DNA from: Scatophagus argus
Taxonomy: Eukaryota; Chordata; Actinopteri; Scatophagidae
Reading direction: 5' to 3'
NCBI RefSeq assembly: GCF_020382885.2
Contig: NC_058506.1
Span: 3,534,001 to 3,598,000, forward strand
Length of the DNA: 64,000 nucleotides
Shown: one piece after another, positions 12,685 to 23,520 of the stretch
Numbering within the stretch: position 1 is the first letter of the stretch
Layout: each line of letters opens with the position of its first letter
Notes under the pieces: generated by a model
Database searches by the model: none
Seen by the model: only the letters and a program-made list of their open reading frames with translations
Told to the model about the DNA's origin: nothing
Translations under genes and position numbers: made by a program

Positions 12685-13035
12685 ATGACAGACATCCATC
12701 CATCCATCCAGCTTGAGCAGGGATGCCCAGACTTCCCTCTTCCCGGACACTTGCTCCAGCTCTTCAGAGTGGGCCCCAAGGCGTTCCCAGGCCAGCCGAG
12801 TGACATAGTCCCTCCATCGTGTCCTGGGAACACCTACCCAGGCAGGCATCCAGGAGGCATCCGAAACAGATGCCCGAGCCACCTCAGCTGGCTCCTCTCG
12901 ATGTGGAGGAGCAGCGACTCTACCAAACGAAAGTGACTCTGCTGTCTAAAGCAGAGATGAAACCCTGTCCATGAAAATGATGAACAGGACCGGTGACAAA
13001 GGGCAGCCCTGCCAGAGGCCAACATGCACTGGGAG
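12685..13035 (-). pseudogene. LINE reverse-transcriptase C-terminal remnants
   Basis: On the minus strand, overlapping frames read LLLHIERSQLRWLGHLFRMP (about 12860-12920) and then RTRWRDYVTRLAWERLGA (about 12770-12825). These are hallmark words of the region downstream of reverse transcriptase in a family of fish non-LTR retrotransposons. They lie in different frames, so the copy is frameshifted. The segment at about 12955-13030 ('GATGAACAGGACCGGTGACA') is a second, abutting LINE fragment. A short CATC tandem lies at 12694-12709. Confidence 0.65.
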
Positions 13036-14364
13036 CAGGGACGTGACAGACAGTGAGGACAAATGGTGTCCTACACTGGAATGGAGATGTGTTCTGAGAA
13101 AGTTAATCCAAGTATGGCACTGGTTTTAAGTGAAAGTGGAGATGTCAGGAAGGAGAAATGAGAGGGGACAAGAAAGAAAAAATTTAATTAAACTTCACCG
13201 TGGGAGAGGGTTGAAGTTGCCAGGGACGTTTGGCATAGGTCCCATGTCTTTAAAAAATATTAGTGTTTCCTGGAATTTACCCAGCAGAGCTACAATGGAG
13301 AAGGTGAGGAGGTTTGGGTGGGACGGATGAAGTACAAATGAATGAATGTTCAAAGAGGAGATGATATGTGTAGTGCAGAAGAGACCAAAATATCACAAAT
13401 TAGATTATGTGCCTTCATGGATCCCTACTATTCTATTGTAACTCTCCCACTTTAGTGACTGCTAGCTCATACTGTCTAAAAAAGTTGCATTTCATTTGCT
13501 CCACTAATTTCCCCAGTCTGTTTGTCTCCTCATAGTTAAGTTTGATATGCCTCGTGAAATATTTTCATACAGCTCTCTCTGTCCATAAAGCTGTATAAAC
13601 GGTCAGACAATGCTGTCAACACAGTGAAGCGCATAACCCTAAATTGAATCATCATTCATCATCAAGAGGGTTTGAACATGACAGTGCTCTCCTCTTCTCT
13701 TGATTGATTATTGTAATAATTATGGTGCACTCACTTGTACATCACCAAACACCCTGCATCACCAACACCTGGCAAAGAGGTAGAGCAGATGAGTAACGTC
13801 TTGTAGGAGATCTATTCCAGGCCCAGCACTCAGAGATTAACCCTTGGCTTTGGATAATTACGTCAGATCCCTTTAATCCCAAACAATTTAGCGGCGGCTT
13901 CGATTGTCCCTCAGCTTCAAGTTCTCTTCCAGATGAAATGCATGCTGTTCCTGTGATGGTGTCTGGACTGGAAAAGACACATGTGGAGCAATGTAAAGTA
14001 TGGAAACCTGTCAGGGGGGGCTATTTAGTAATTTCAAATCTGCTGTGCATGTTTAGATTTGTACTGGTAATTCATCCCATCACAGTGCAACTAAAATAAT
14101 TTAATTCCTGTGTGAAATGATAAAGATAATGAAGGTAGTGGTGGTGGTGGTAACTATAATGTTCAGTGGGGAAACAGAAATTGCTGCCTTTGGTTTATTT
14201 CTTTTTTATTTTCAGCTCTTTGTCGGCATCTAGTGGTCATGGGAGGTACTTCCACTGCTCAGCTGAAAGTCACTACTGCAGCCAGCAGAGGGCTCCATAG
14301 CTGCAATCCCTGTACACTGTTAAATGTTTCTCCCTCTCTCACTCTCTATTAAACTGTGGCTGAA
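13036..14364. other. Intergenic DNA, no gene recognised
   Basis: No exon or named repeat could be supported. The frames at 13130-13330 and nearby lack any family resemblance. Confidence 0.4.
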
Positions 14365-14760
14365 TGTCACATTTACTCAAGTACTGTACTTTAGTAAAAC
14401 TTTGGGGTATTTTATGCGAGTATTTCTCTTTTGTACAACTTTTTATTCCTATTCAACTACATCTCAGAGGCAGACATTATACTTTTTACTCTACTACATT
14501 TGTCTGACAGCATTAGTTACTAGTTGCTTTTCATGTAACAGGTCCCTTGCAGTGAAAGGCATGTATCTCCAGATGTGTTGCTTTTGTGATAAACTGAAGG
14601 ACGGAGTGTTGTTTTATGTGTTGAAAAATACTGTTGGCTTCTGCTGGGGTACGGCAGCCCCACCTGGACAAACCACACGCAGACCTGCAGTAGCCTACAA
14701 TGTAATCATAAAACATTAAATAAAACATTATCATTATAAACCATTAAAACATTTAATATT
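14365..14760 (+). repeat. Fish interspersed repeat family D, copy 1
   Basis: Begins with 'TTTACTCAAGTACTGTACTT' and continues with 'ACTTTTTACTCTACTACATT' and 'CTGACAGCATTAGTTACTAG', the wording of a very common teleost non-coding repeat. A second copy in the opposite orientation lies at about 33960-34280. The 131-codon open frame that crosses it is a by-product of the repeat, not a gene. Confidence 0.6.
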
Positions 14761-16189
14761 AATATCAAATTGTTAAGCTAAGTTATGATTATGAACACGT
14801 GCTTATGATTATTTTAGTCAGGTGGTGAGTGATTAAAACCTATAAAGTGAAAAACACAAATTCTCACCACACAAAGGCTGACCTCAGCTGCTGTCTCATA
14901 GGTGTGTTTAATGCAGGAAAGAAGGGCCAGGTGAGTTTTTAGTTTCTTTTTACACACTCTGACCATCAGGGGGTGCTAGAGCTGCTCCCCTTCTACCATC
15001 TCCTTCAGACATGGGTTGTTTAAGTTTCTTATTTGGGGGGGCATAATAAATCTGAACATGTAAACAGCAACATGTTGTCAGAGCCACTCCAGAGATTTTA
15101 CAGAAAAAGAAAAGGGATTAAGAGAGGTCAAAATCTCCACAAGTCTTAACACGTTGACCACTGCAGCTATGTTAGGGGAGTTTGTCTGTTCTTTAAACTA
15201 GCTAGCAGGCAGGACTGATTTGCCACTCGTGGGTTTCTCTTACACTGCTGTTGGATCATCCCTAAAAACTGTTCTGCATACATGCATGTGTTTTTTCCAT
15301 CAGATTCTTAGTGCATAGCAACACTTGAATGGATCAAGAGAACAGGGACAGCGTTACACCGGACATGCATCCGCTCCTTCTGTGACTTCCTGTTGCCTGG
15401 TCCACCTCTGAAAGTGTCTCCCAAGCAGGGGGAGGATACAAATAACAGCAAGAGGAAGAGAAGGAGACATTCATGCGTGGGTGGAAGGTTGGGGGGCAGC
15501 CAACGCATTCAGTTCCCATACTCCTTTTACACAGCACATATATACATACTGAGTTTCACTGTATGAATGAAAATGTTTCCATAATGATGAATATGTCTGT
15601 GAAAATTACTGGATACAGCTTCCAGGAGGGATAAGGCAGAAAGCACATGACATTCTGTTTGCCTCTGTTGTCTCTCTACTGTGTCCGTGTGGCTGGGATT
15701 CAGCTGAATAAATTTGCTCTGGCTTTATAGTGTCACATGCTGCACCACAGTTGTGTCTGTAATCTGGTCAAACCACATCCCTGACACTGTTTTGTTATAA
15801 CACTGAGGTATCAGACATGTAGCCTGAGGCTATGTTATTGTTAGCCATGGCATGGCTTCAAAGAACATCTTGTTGTCTGCTTACTGTGCATTCCACCAAG
15901 GACGGGACTGTGTAGAACACATATTGTCATCTGATTTCTCTACAGTCTCCCTATTTAAAGGGCCACTGCACCAACATTACCCATAAAGGTTAGCTTACTC
16001 ATTAACATCAGTATTATTCAGCCTATGAAAACAGCTGTCTTCTGTGGCTCTGCAGGAGCTTTCTAACGCTGGAGAAAATAATCCTGATGACATCATCAGG
16101 GACATCGTTTGAATGATTTGATTTGTGGAATGTTTTTCTTTTCCGCTGGCTGGTGGAGGTGCAATAACAGGGAGGGTGGAGCGGAAAGT
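14761..16189. other. Intergenic DNA, no gene recognised
   Basis: No exon or RNA gene can be supported in this stretch; the minus-strand frames at 15308-15537 show no family resemblance. Confidence 0.4.
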
Positions 16190-16261
16190 AACCAATTTAC
16201 TTGGTAAAACCAACTTTCACCCACATGTGGGTGAAAGTTGGTTTTACCAAGTAAATTGGTT
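16190..16261. repeat. 72-bp perfect palindrome
   Basis: Two 36-base halves are exact reverse complements with no spacer; the centre is CCCACA|TGTGGG at 16225/16226. Flanking bases do not continue the symmetry. It could form a long hairpin or cruciform. Confidence 0.95.
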
Positions 16262-17029
16262 CGGAAGTGCACTCCTCATATAGATAGTGATTTAGACGTA
16301 TGTGTATGGTTTCCACATCAGGACTGATTGTCTGGATATATTTCATATGAATACAAACAATACATATCAGCTCCATGAGAAAATACTTATGAAACTGTCT
16401 TAGATACTAAAGGTAAAACTATCATATATATCAGCACAGCTATAATCAGTATTTAACAAGGGGTATCTTTATAGTAGGTCATTGGGGCGTAGGTGCCTGA
16501 GTGCTCCATTATTCAGGCTTTAGGACCTGGAGGGGGAGGATTTTTCTCCCCCTCTTGCTGAATACCATGGGCGGGACCAGCCTGGAAAAAAGATTCCTGT
16601 GCAGAGATTTTCATGGGCTTGACTACTTCTGCAACTGTCTCATACAATTCTTTCCAACAATTAAATCCTTTAACTTCACACAGAGCATATCAGCTCTGGG
16701 GGATACTTGCAAGTGGCTTGACAACAACCTGCTGAATTAGTGAAAGAGCCTAATAAGGTAAGATACAAGCACTGTGAGTAAGGGGTAGGGGGAGGGGGGA
16801 AAGTATCCAGTGTAGTGTTCAACTGGTGGGAAATGCCCAGGCATGTGAAAAGAGGCCACAAAGTCAGATCTGTGATAATCGGTAAAAATTCCATTTGATG
16901 GTTGCTGGGTTTGAAAAGTATGTAAGGAAAAGACAGATGAAAATGTAAAAGTATGTTGCACAAGTTGAGGGTTAAGACATTTAGGGAGATAGCTGAAACT
17001 TTTGACCTGATGTTATTTTTAATATTTGG

Positions 17030-17150
17030 CAGAGCCTAGTACACTGCTCTAACTGTAAAGTGTTGTGAGACAACCGCTGTTGTAATTTGGTGCTATATAA
17101 ATAAATTGAATTGAACTGGATTGAACTGATTTGAATTGAATTGAATCGTT
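17030..17150 (+). repeat. Interspersed repeat family B, 3' end with TTGAA tail
   Basis: The phrase 'GTGCTATATAAATAAATTGA' followed by imperfect TTGAA/TTGAACTGGA units is the typical 3' end of a frequent fish repeat. A second copy ends at about 36892 ('GGCGCTATGTAAATAAACTG'). Confidence 0.55.
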
Positions 17151-17599
17151 TCCCAAAACACATTACTTTTCTGATAATATACACAAACACTGCGTGTTCA
17201 TAAAGCTGCACAAGAGAATTTCTCCTCATTCATTCAAACTCTCATGTCTGGTTAAATGAACTATTGAGAGATGACAATCTCACAAGAGCTCACAAAGAGA
17301 ATATTAAGAATGATCACGAGATTACGAAACTGATAAACATCTATGAAAGGTTCTAGAGAGAACATGAACAAAAATACATACAAGCCAAACTTACGATTTT
17401 TTTGTCATTCTGTCCTTCATTGTTCTAAAACTGCTAGCAACGCAGAAAATCTTTAAGTGCTTTTTCTCTTTTAGTTCAACAGATTTTAACTATAGTTGTG
17501 ACTTGTCATGCACAAAGCACACACCCTTTCTATATACGTGGACTGCAGTAAAATCCCACTGTTGGTTCTATGTGTGTCAGCACGTGGTCACTTCCTCCA

Positions 17600-17734
17600 G
17601 ATCATGGGGAACCAATCAGCGTCAGCCAGGCCCATTTCTCTGTACAGAATTCTGGAGGAATTAAATCTTTTGAGTTGTCAAAACATGAAGCTGCCTTAGG
17701 TCTTACATCCTGCAGATGCCTACGTGGCTGTTAT
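17600..17734 (+). promoter_or_regulatory. serpinh1: Inferred serpinh1 promoter and non-coding first exon
   Basis: A CCAAT box in the sequence AACCAATCAGC is at 17612-17616. About 120 bp downstream is a good donor, TTAT|GTAAGT (GT at 17735). A matching acceptor, GTCTTGTCATAG, ends at 17973, 24 bases before the serpinh1 ATG. This suggests a short untranslated first exon ending at 17734 spliced to the first coding exon, as in other vertebrate Hsp47 genes. The transcription start itself is not visible from sequence. Confidence 0.4.
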
Positions 17735-17997
17735 GTAAGTACTTGAGGTACTTGAGGTACTGGGTGAGATCTGATTTGAATGCCATGGGCTCCCCCTGCT
17801 ATTATCCTTAAAAACTGCAGAGTCATCCCTAAATGTACCACAAGATGAGTTTAAAAAAGTAACATAAGCAAGGTATTTCAAACTGACCCAACAAACATTA
17901 ATCCAGACTCTCTGGTCTCTCTTTTTGTCCCAGAAAGTTAATGACTGATGGTTGTCTGCATGTCTTGTCATAGGTTTTAACTGATTAACATTACATC

Positions 17998-20048
17998 ATG
18001 TTGGTGACAAACCTGGTAGCCCTGGTCCTCCTGGCCACGTCAGCCTCAGTTGCTACCTCAGCTTCAGCTGCCACCTCAGCTTCAGCTGCCACCTCAGCTT
18101 CAGCAGACAAAGTCCTGAGTAAGCACGCCACCATCCTGGCTGACAACAGTGCAAAACTGGCTTTCACGCTCTACCAAAACATGGCTAAGGAAAAAAAGGT
18201 AGAAAACATTCTCATTTCCCCTGTAGTAGTGGCCTCTTCTCTGGGTCTGGTGGCTCTTGGGGGCAAAGCCTCCACTGCCTCTCAGGTAAAAACCATTCTG
18301 AATGCGGCACAAGTTAAAGATGAGCAGCTGCACTCTGGTCTGGCTGAGCTCCTGACAGAGGTGAGCAACCCAGAGACCCGCAATGTCACCTGGAAGATTA
18401 GCAACCGCTTGTATGGACCCAGTTCCGTCACCTTTGTGGATGATTTTGTCAAGCGCAGCAAAAAGCACTATAACTGTGACCACTCCAAGATAAACTTCAG
18501 AGATAAGAAGAGCGCTGTGAACTCCATCAATGAGTGGGCAGCCAAGTCTACTGATGGCAAGCTGCCCGAGGTTACTAAGGATGTAGAAAAGACCGATGGA
18601 GCGATGATCATCAATGCTATGTTTTTCAAACGTGAGTGTGTTTATAATCTGGATAAGTGCAATATTTTTCCTGTAAATGCTGTCAAAAGTAACTGATTTG
18701 TTTTGTCTCACAGCTCACTGGGATGAACAGTTCCATCATAAGATGGTGGACAACCGTGGCTTTATGGTATCCCGTAGCTACACTGTTTCCGTACAGATGA
18801 TGCACCGCACAGGTAGGGGACGACAGTCCTGTTAATACCTTCACAAAAACAATCCTGGGAAACATGCTAAGTGTAAGAACTGTGCCCAAAATCACTTAAT
18901 ATTCCCAATATATTTTCCCCTTGCCTTGTGTGCCTGAATTTGTGTGGAATGTATGCGCAGTAGAGAGAGTCAAATTGAAATTACAGCTTTCAGGTTCTGT
19001 TCTACAAGATAAGACAACCTCTTTTAACATCATGCTAACATTTGTAATAGCTCAAACAGAACCACAATTAGTTGATTAATCAGTGAGTCAAATAAAGCTG
19101 TCAAACATTTGCTGGGTCCAGCTTCTCAAATGTCAGGATTCGCTGCTGTTTGTTATTTATGATAGTAAATGAAGAGTCTTTGGGTGTTGGACAGCTGAAT
19201 GGACAAACGATGCAATTTGGACACTTTGGGCTCTGACAATGTATGACGAGCATTTTTCACTTTTTGTTTTTACATTTTATTACTAATCATTTAATTGTGA
19301 AAATAATCAACATGTTAACTGATAGCAGAAATAAGATGTAGCTGCAGACCACACGAATACAAATCCAGCCATGGACTCATAAGGTCTAATGTGTAACTGA
19401 TTTCATTTGTTTCCTCAGGTCTCTATGACTTCTATGATGACATAACCAATAAGCTGATCATCCTGAGCATGCCTCTGGCTCATAAGAAGTCCACTGTGGT
19501 GTTCATCATGCCCCACCATGTGGAAACTCTGGAGAGACTGGAGAAGATGCTGACCAAGGAGCAGCTGGATACGTGGATGGGCAAACTGCAGCCAACAGCG
19601 GTAGCGGTGTCTCTGCCCAAAGTCAGCATGGAAGTCAGTCACAACCTGCAGGTAAAAGATGCACGAGACCAATTACATCTTAGTTTTCTGCCTCGACTCC
19701 TTTTTAAATATAAATCTAACTGCGCCATTCTCTGCTCTCCTTTAGAAACACCTCGGGGAACTGGGCCTCACAGAAGCTGTGGACAAATCCAAAGCTGACT
19801 TCTCCAAAATCTCTGGGAAGAAGGACCTGTACCTGTCCACTGTGTTTCACGCTTCTGCCATGGAATGGGACACCGACGGAAATGAAATTGACACTAGCAT
19901 CTTTGGCACAGACAAGCTGAAAACCCCTAAACTGTTCTACGCTGACCATCCTTTCGTCTTCCTAGTGAAGGACCAAAAGACGAACTCCATCCTGTTCATT
20001 GGCAGGATGGTCAGGCCAAAGGGTGAAAAGATGCGAGATGAATTGTAA
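17998..20048 (+). CDS. serpinh1: Serpin H1 / Hsp47, collagen-specific chaperone
   Basis: Coding exons: 17998-18631, 18714-18812, 19419-19651 and 19746-20048, giving 1269 nt and 422 aa (human: 418). The protein is an endoplasmic-reticulum resident, non-inhibitory serpin that binds procollagen triple helices and escorts them out of the ER. Visible features: a hydrophobic signal peptide at residues 1-13 or so; an ATSASA repeat at about residues 13-36; serpin core words such as [14 protein letters not shown] and NRLYGPSS; an N-glycosylation sequon NVT; FYADHPF near the C-terminus, whose Asp389 corresponds to the collagen-binding Asp385 of human; and the C-terminal ER-retrieval signal RDEL. Splice phases are consistent throughout. 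The start is the first ATG of the frame, just after the inferred acceptor at 17973. Whether this is teleost paralogue a or b cannot be decided here. Confidence 0.97.
18035..18106 (+). repeat. 18-bp minisatellite inside serpinh1 coding exon
   Basis: Four tandem units of CCACCTCAGCTTCAGCTG, the first and last slightly diverged, encode the hexapeptide ATSASA repeatedly. They lie right after the hydrophobic core of the signal peptide and before the start of the serpin fold. Confidence 0.9.
19060..19340 (+). repeat. Interspersed repeat family A in serpinh1 intron 2
   Basis: Runs from 'TAGTTGATTAATCAGTGAGT' through 'CCAGCTTCTCAAATGTCAGG' and 'CTTTGGGTGTTGGACAGCTG' to 'GAAAATAATCAACATGTTAA'. It is the most complete copy of the family also seen at 4034-4600 and 5700-5855. 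Confidence 0.6.
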
Positions 20049-20810
20049 CCGTGCATTGACCTGAGCATCTTGAGTTACATTTATGAATGTGTGCGTGTGT
20101 GTGTATATTTTCTCCCGCATTGTGCTGAGAGAACTAGCTATATTTGATGTTTCACAAGTGCTTTCCTTTACAGCACATGCAAACAACATTCCACTACATA
20201 TGGCTGAATCTGAATCTGAAGATCTGTGTTTTTTGTCTGTGAGCAAAGTATTGTGCGCACCCTTCATTTGTATTTTAAAGACTATTTGATATCAGTGTGT
20301 GTTATATATTGGCACATACTACTACTACGACTAAGAACTTAGGTTAAGCAAGGTAAATGCCTAAAATGTAAATGCACAATTTTAATGGCAGAGGGGAGTA
20401 CCTGTTAAACATTATAATTAGTATGTTCCCGCACAAATATGATTTCTACTGTCATGTCTTAACAGTCTTTGTAAAAGGTGTTAAACAGTCTTATTTTTGG
20501 AGAGATTTTATGGTGCTTGCTGTTTAATTTAACAACATTTTGTCGTGTGTCTACTTTGTTGAGACCAAGGATTTTCATCAATTTATGGCCATCCTTTGCA
20601 CTGCTTTCAACTAGAAGCATGTATTTTTTTTGTTTGTATGTTTTTTGTTTTTAACCAAGAGGCATTGCTGTTTTCTTGGTATCAGTTCTTGAAAGCACTG
20701 GTCTACACTGGCAAACAAACCAAATTATGGCTGGTTTAACAAGAACTGCTATGGCTTGACAGTTTTAAAATATGGTTGGTTTTAGACTGTTACAAATTTC
20801 AGTTTTTTAC

Positions 20811-20816
20811 AATAAA
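20811..20816 (+). terminator. serpinh1: serpinh1 poly(A) signal
   Basis: AATAAA 763 bases after the stop codon, just before a long TG microsatellite. It gives a 3' UTR of about 0.78 kb, a reasonable length for this gene. Confidence 0.6.
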
Positions 20817-20867
20817 GCTATGAAAGAAAACCAAAAAGTGTCATCTTACTTTTAAATATTTTTTTGC

Positions 20868-20868
<1 letters not shown>

Positions 20869-20917
<49 letters not shown>
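20869..20917. repeat. (TG)n microsatellite
   Basis: About 49 bp of uninterrupted TG dinucleotides, 50 bp downstream of the serpinh1 poly(A) signal. Such tracts can adopt Z-DNA and are usually length-polymorphic. Confidence 0.97.
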
Positions 20918-20920
<3 letters not shown>

Positions 20921-21540
20921 CCAGAATACTCTGGCTCTTTCATTAAGTTTGCCTCTAGACTCGTCTGTTTGAAAGTCTGTTTGCAATAGCAGTTGAGCCT
21001 GGGGAGGTCTGCTGTCGTTTGGCCTCCAGTGGGATTTTAAAGCTGTGTATCATGAACAAATTCCAGTCATGGTGATTATATGACCTCCTGGACAGCTCTA
21101 CTTGAGCAAGGAATGAGATAGTTGCTTTATGGTATACACTGTATGGTAAACATAGTCTTTTAATGTTTTGACCTAAACGAAATATCTGCATCAACATTCT
21201 GCAGCTGCAGCCAGTGAGCAAAGCTAAACACCACATCAACCTCCCACCTGAATGTTTACATTATACACAAAGAAAACTTTAACAAAATAGTCAAGAATGA
21301 GTAAATGAGTCATTATTGAATCAAATAAGAGTCAATAAAATAGGTCGACATAATGTACTTTGCAAAGGAGATGACTAAAAGGGAGATTAACATATAAGCA
21401 AATAAAGGAGTGCTCAGTATTTGTATTTTTGTATCGTCAGTGTTTCAGTTTTGTGTATCACACCACCTGGAGGACATCTGGATGTAGGACAGAACAGCCA
21501 CTGTTTTAAGCCTGTGAATATTCTCATTCATCCAGGTCAT
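20918..21540. other. Intergenic DNA, no gene recognised
   Basis: No supported exon. The minus-strand frame 20955-21239 has no recognisable homology. Confidence 0.4.
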
Positions 21541-21587
21541 GGTTATCTCAAGGAAATTCAATCGAATGCAACTGGACTTAGTTATTT

Positions 21588-21630
21588 GTCTTTGAAGACG
21601 TTTCACCTCTCATCCAAGAGGCTTCATCAG
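21588..21630 (-). ncRNA. Hammerhead-ribozyme-like motif, left arm
   Basis: This is the reverse-complement copy of the motif in the right arm. TCATCAG at 21624-21630 and TTTC at 21601-21604 on the plus strand correspond to CTGATGA and GAAA on the minus strand. It shares the same stem II and stem III pairing potential, as expected if each element arm carries its own copy. Confidence 0.45.
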
Positions 21631-22553
21631 TTCCTGCTCGCTTGACTAGGCTGGGACTAGTCCAACTAGCTGGTGTGGAGATCCAGGTTTTTAACCTCTG
21701 TGGAGGCATTCACATGACCAGTGGTGTCATAGGCTCGTTTAGTGCCCCATTGTGCCAAACCACAGTCGTTGAGAGACAGTCGTTGGGGATGGTGAAGTTG
21801 GTTTCGACTTTGTTAATGCTCTATTGTGTTATAACGACAGTCGTTACAGTCACATGGGGTTCTTTGTGAATGGCAGTTGTTCTTAGAAGCTAAGTTGTTG
21901 AATCCATTGCTTTTCTGAGTGTGTGGTGTTCTGTCTTTGGGCAAAAGCAATCTGGTGTATGCTGTCCAATGCAATGAGGAATGCAAAGACCTCTACATTG
22001 GGGAGACAAAACAACCACTACACAAGCGCATGCATCAGCACAGGAGGCCCAACTCCTCAGGCCTAGATTCTGCTGTTTACCTACACCTGAAGGAGAAAAC
22101 TCACTCCTTTGAGGACAACAATGTCCACATCTTGGACAGAGAGGATAGATGGTTTGAAAGAGGAGTAAAAGAAGCCATCTATGTGAAATTAGAAAAACCA
22201 TCTCTCAGCAGAGGAGGAGGTCTGCGACACCACCTATCTCCAATTTACAATGCTGCCCTTTCATCCCTTCCCAGGAGATTCAACAACTTAGCTTCTAAGA
22301 ACAACTGCCATTCACAAAGGACCCCACGTGACTCTAACAACTGTCGTTATAACACAATAGATTATTAACGAAGTCGAAACCAACTTCACCATCCCCAACG
22401 ACTGTCTCTCAACGACTGTCGTTTGGCACAATGGGGCACTAAACGAGCCTATGACACCACTGGTCATGTGAATGCCTCCACAGAGGTTAAATACCTGGAT
22501 CTCCACACCAGCTAGTTGGACTAGTCTACCCAGCCTAGTCAAGCGAGCAGGAA

Positions 22554-22596
22554 CTGATGAAGCCTCTTGGATGAGAGGTGAAACGTCTTCAAAGAC
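22554..22596 (+). ncRNA. Hammerhead-ribozyme-like motif, right arm
   Basis: CTGATGA (22554-22560) is followed by a possible six-pair stem (GCCTCT with AGAGGT), then GAAA (22580-22583), then a possible four-pair hairpin GTCT-TCAA-AGAC (22585-22596). CUGAUGA and GAAA flanking stem II are the hammerhead core boxes, and such minimal ribozymes are described in Penelope-like elements. The cleavage site and stem I are not convincingly resolved, so activity is unproven. Confidence 0.45.
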
Positions 22597-22643
22597 AAAT
22601 AACTAAGTCCAATTGCATTTGATTGAATTTCCTTGAGATAGCC

Positions 22644-23520
22644 ACTGTTTTACTTGTATTTAAAACAAATTGCATAATTTCTACAATAGTCTGTTATTGT
22701 GTGTATAATCACTGCAACTTATTTGAAGAAAGACTTGTACAGTAGAAGCTGTAGATGCTAAATGCTATTTAATGATGACCATTACTTGAGAGAAACTGAG
22801 TTGGATATAAGTTGTGATGTATAGTCCACAGCCTTGTAACTAACCTAACAACCCTCCATTTTATAATTCAAAAAGCTGACTAGATGTTTTGATGCATTCG
22901 TCCTCAAAGCTTTTTATGTTATTACAGTTGTGCATCCTGTTGAGCTTGTTTCATTATCTTGACTACATTGTGACTCTGTACGCTTGTTGCCTCGTGTTCC
23001 TCTTTTGTCTGAACTGCAAGGCAAATTTCTCTAAAATGATACTGAATACTGAACTGAAACTATTTCATAAGGCTACTGTTTACTCTGGGTTGCTATATAC
23101 TGTAATATATACGTGAAAAGAACAGTTGAGGCCTTTCTTCCCTCCCTCCATCCGGCCTATCTTTTGGTTTTTAATTTTAATGAATCTTGGTTGCTGCTAA
23201 TATAGAAACATGGTAAATTTCTGTAACATCTTGTAATTTTTTTTTTTTTTTTTTTTTGCTTCCAGGTCAGCTTTAATCATGTTTACAGTTTTATAATGTA
23301 TTTTGTAATTACATAGGTTTGCGTAAATCAAATAAACCTGAAAGTGTATTTTAAATAGCACAGGCCTCTGTTTTAATGGCAGCGTTCTTAAAATGCTCAG
23401 TTTTAACACAACTGATACATATGGTTATTTTGATGTCAAAATTGAGCTTGGGAATTTATTAAAAACAAAATTCCGAAATTACCCTCATACTGTACACGTA
23501 GGAAGTAGGCTAAATGCATG
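22644..23520. other. Intergenic DNA upstream of acer3
   Basis: No gene recognised. A poly-T tract of about 19 bases lies near 23239. Confidence 0.4.

Larger units (their letters stand above)
21541..22643 (+). mobile_element. Penelope-like element fragment with inverted terminal arms
   Basis: A central open stretch (about 21919-22368) encodes a GIY-YIG endonuclease: YAVQC then LYIGET about ten residues later, followed by RMHQH, then ERGVKEAIYVKLEKPSLSRG and LRHHLSPIYNAAL. This arrangement is the C-terminal endonuclease of Penelope-like retroelements (Neptune-type). It is flanked by two arms in inverted orientation, left 21541-21904 and right about 22278-22643, that are nearly identical. Inverted or partially duplicated terminal repeats are known for this class. 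The reverse transcriptase is absent, so the copy is 5'-truncated and inactive. It lies between serpinh1 and acer3. Confidence 0.85.

Noticed and set aside
13840-13960. Possible conserved non-coding element
   Set aside because: It looks less repetitive than its surroundings, but without a cross-species comparison nothing in the sequence supports a claim.
14324-14719. 131-codon open frame on the plus strand
   Set aside because: Lies inside interspersed repeat family D and shows no protein resemblance.
16781-16802. G-rich run (three long G tracts) as a G-quadruplex
   Set aside because: Only three separated tracts; a fourth requires splitting one tract without a loop, so support is weaker than for the motif at 56588.
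17640-17665. GAATTC-centred heat-shock element near the serpinh1 promoter
   Set aside because: GAA and TTC abut with no two-base spacer, so it does not fit the nGAAnnTTCn register.
18100-18711. 203-codon open frame on the minus strand
   Set aside because: Antisense shadow of serpinh1 exon 1; the plus-strand frame has clear serpin homology and splice sites.
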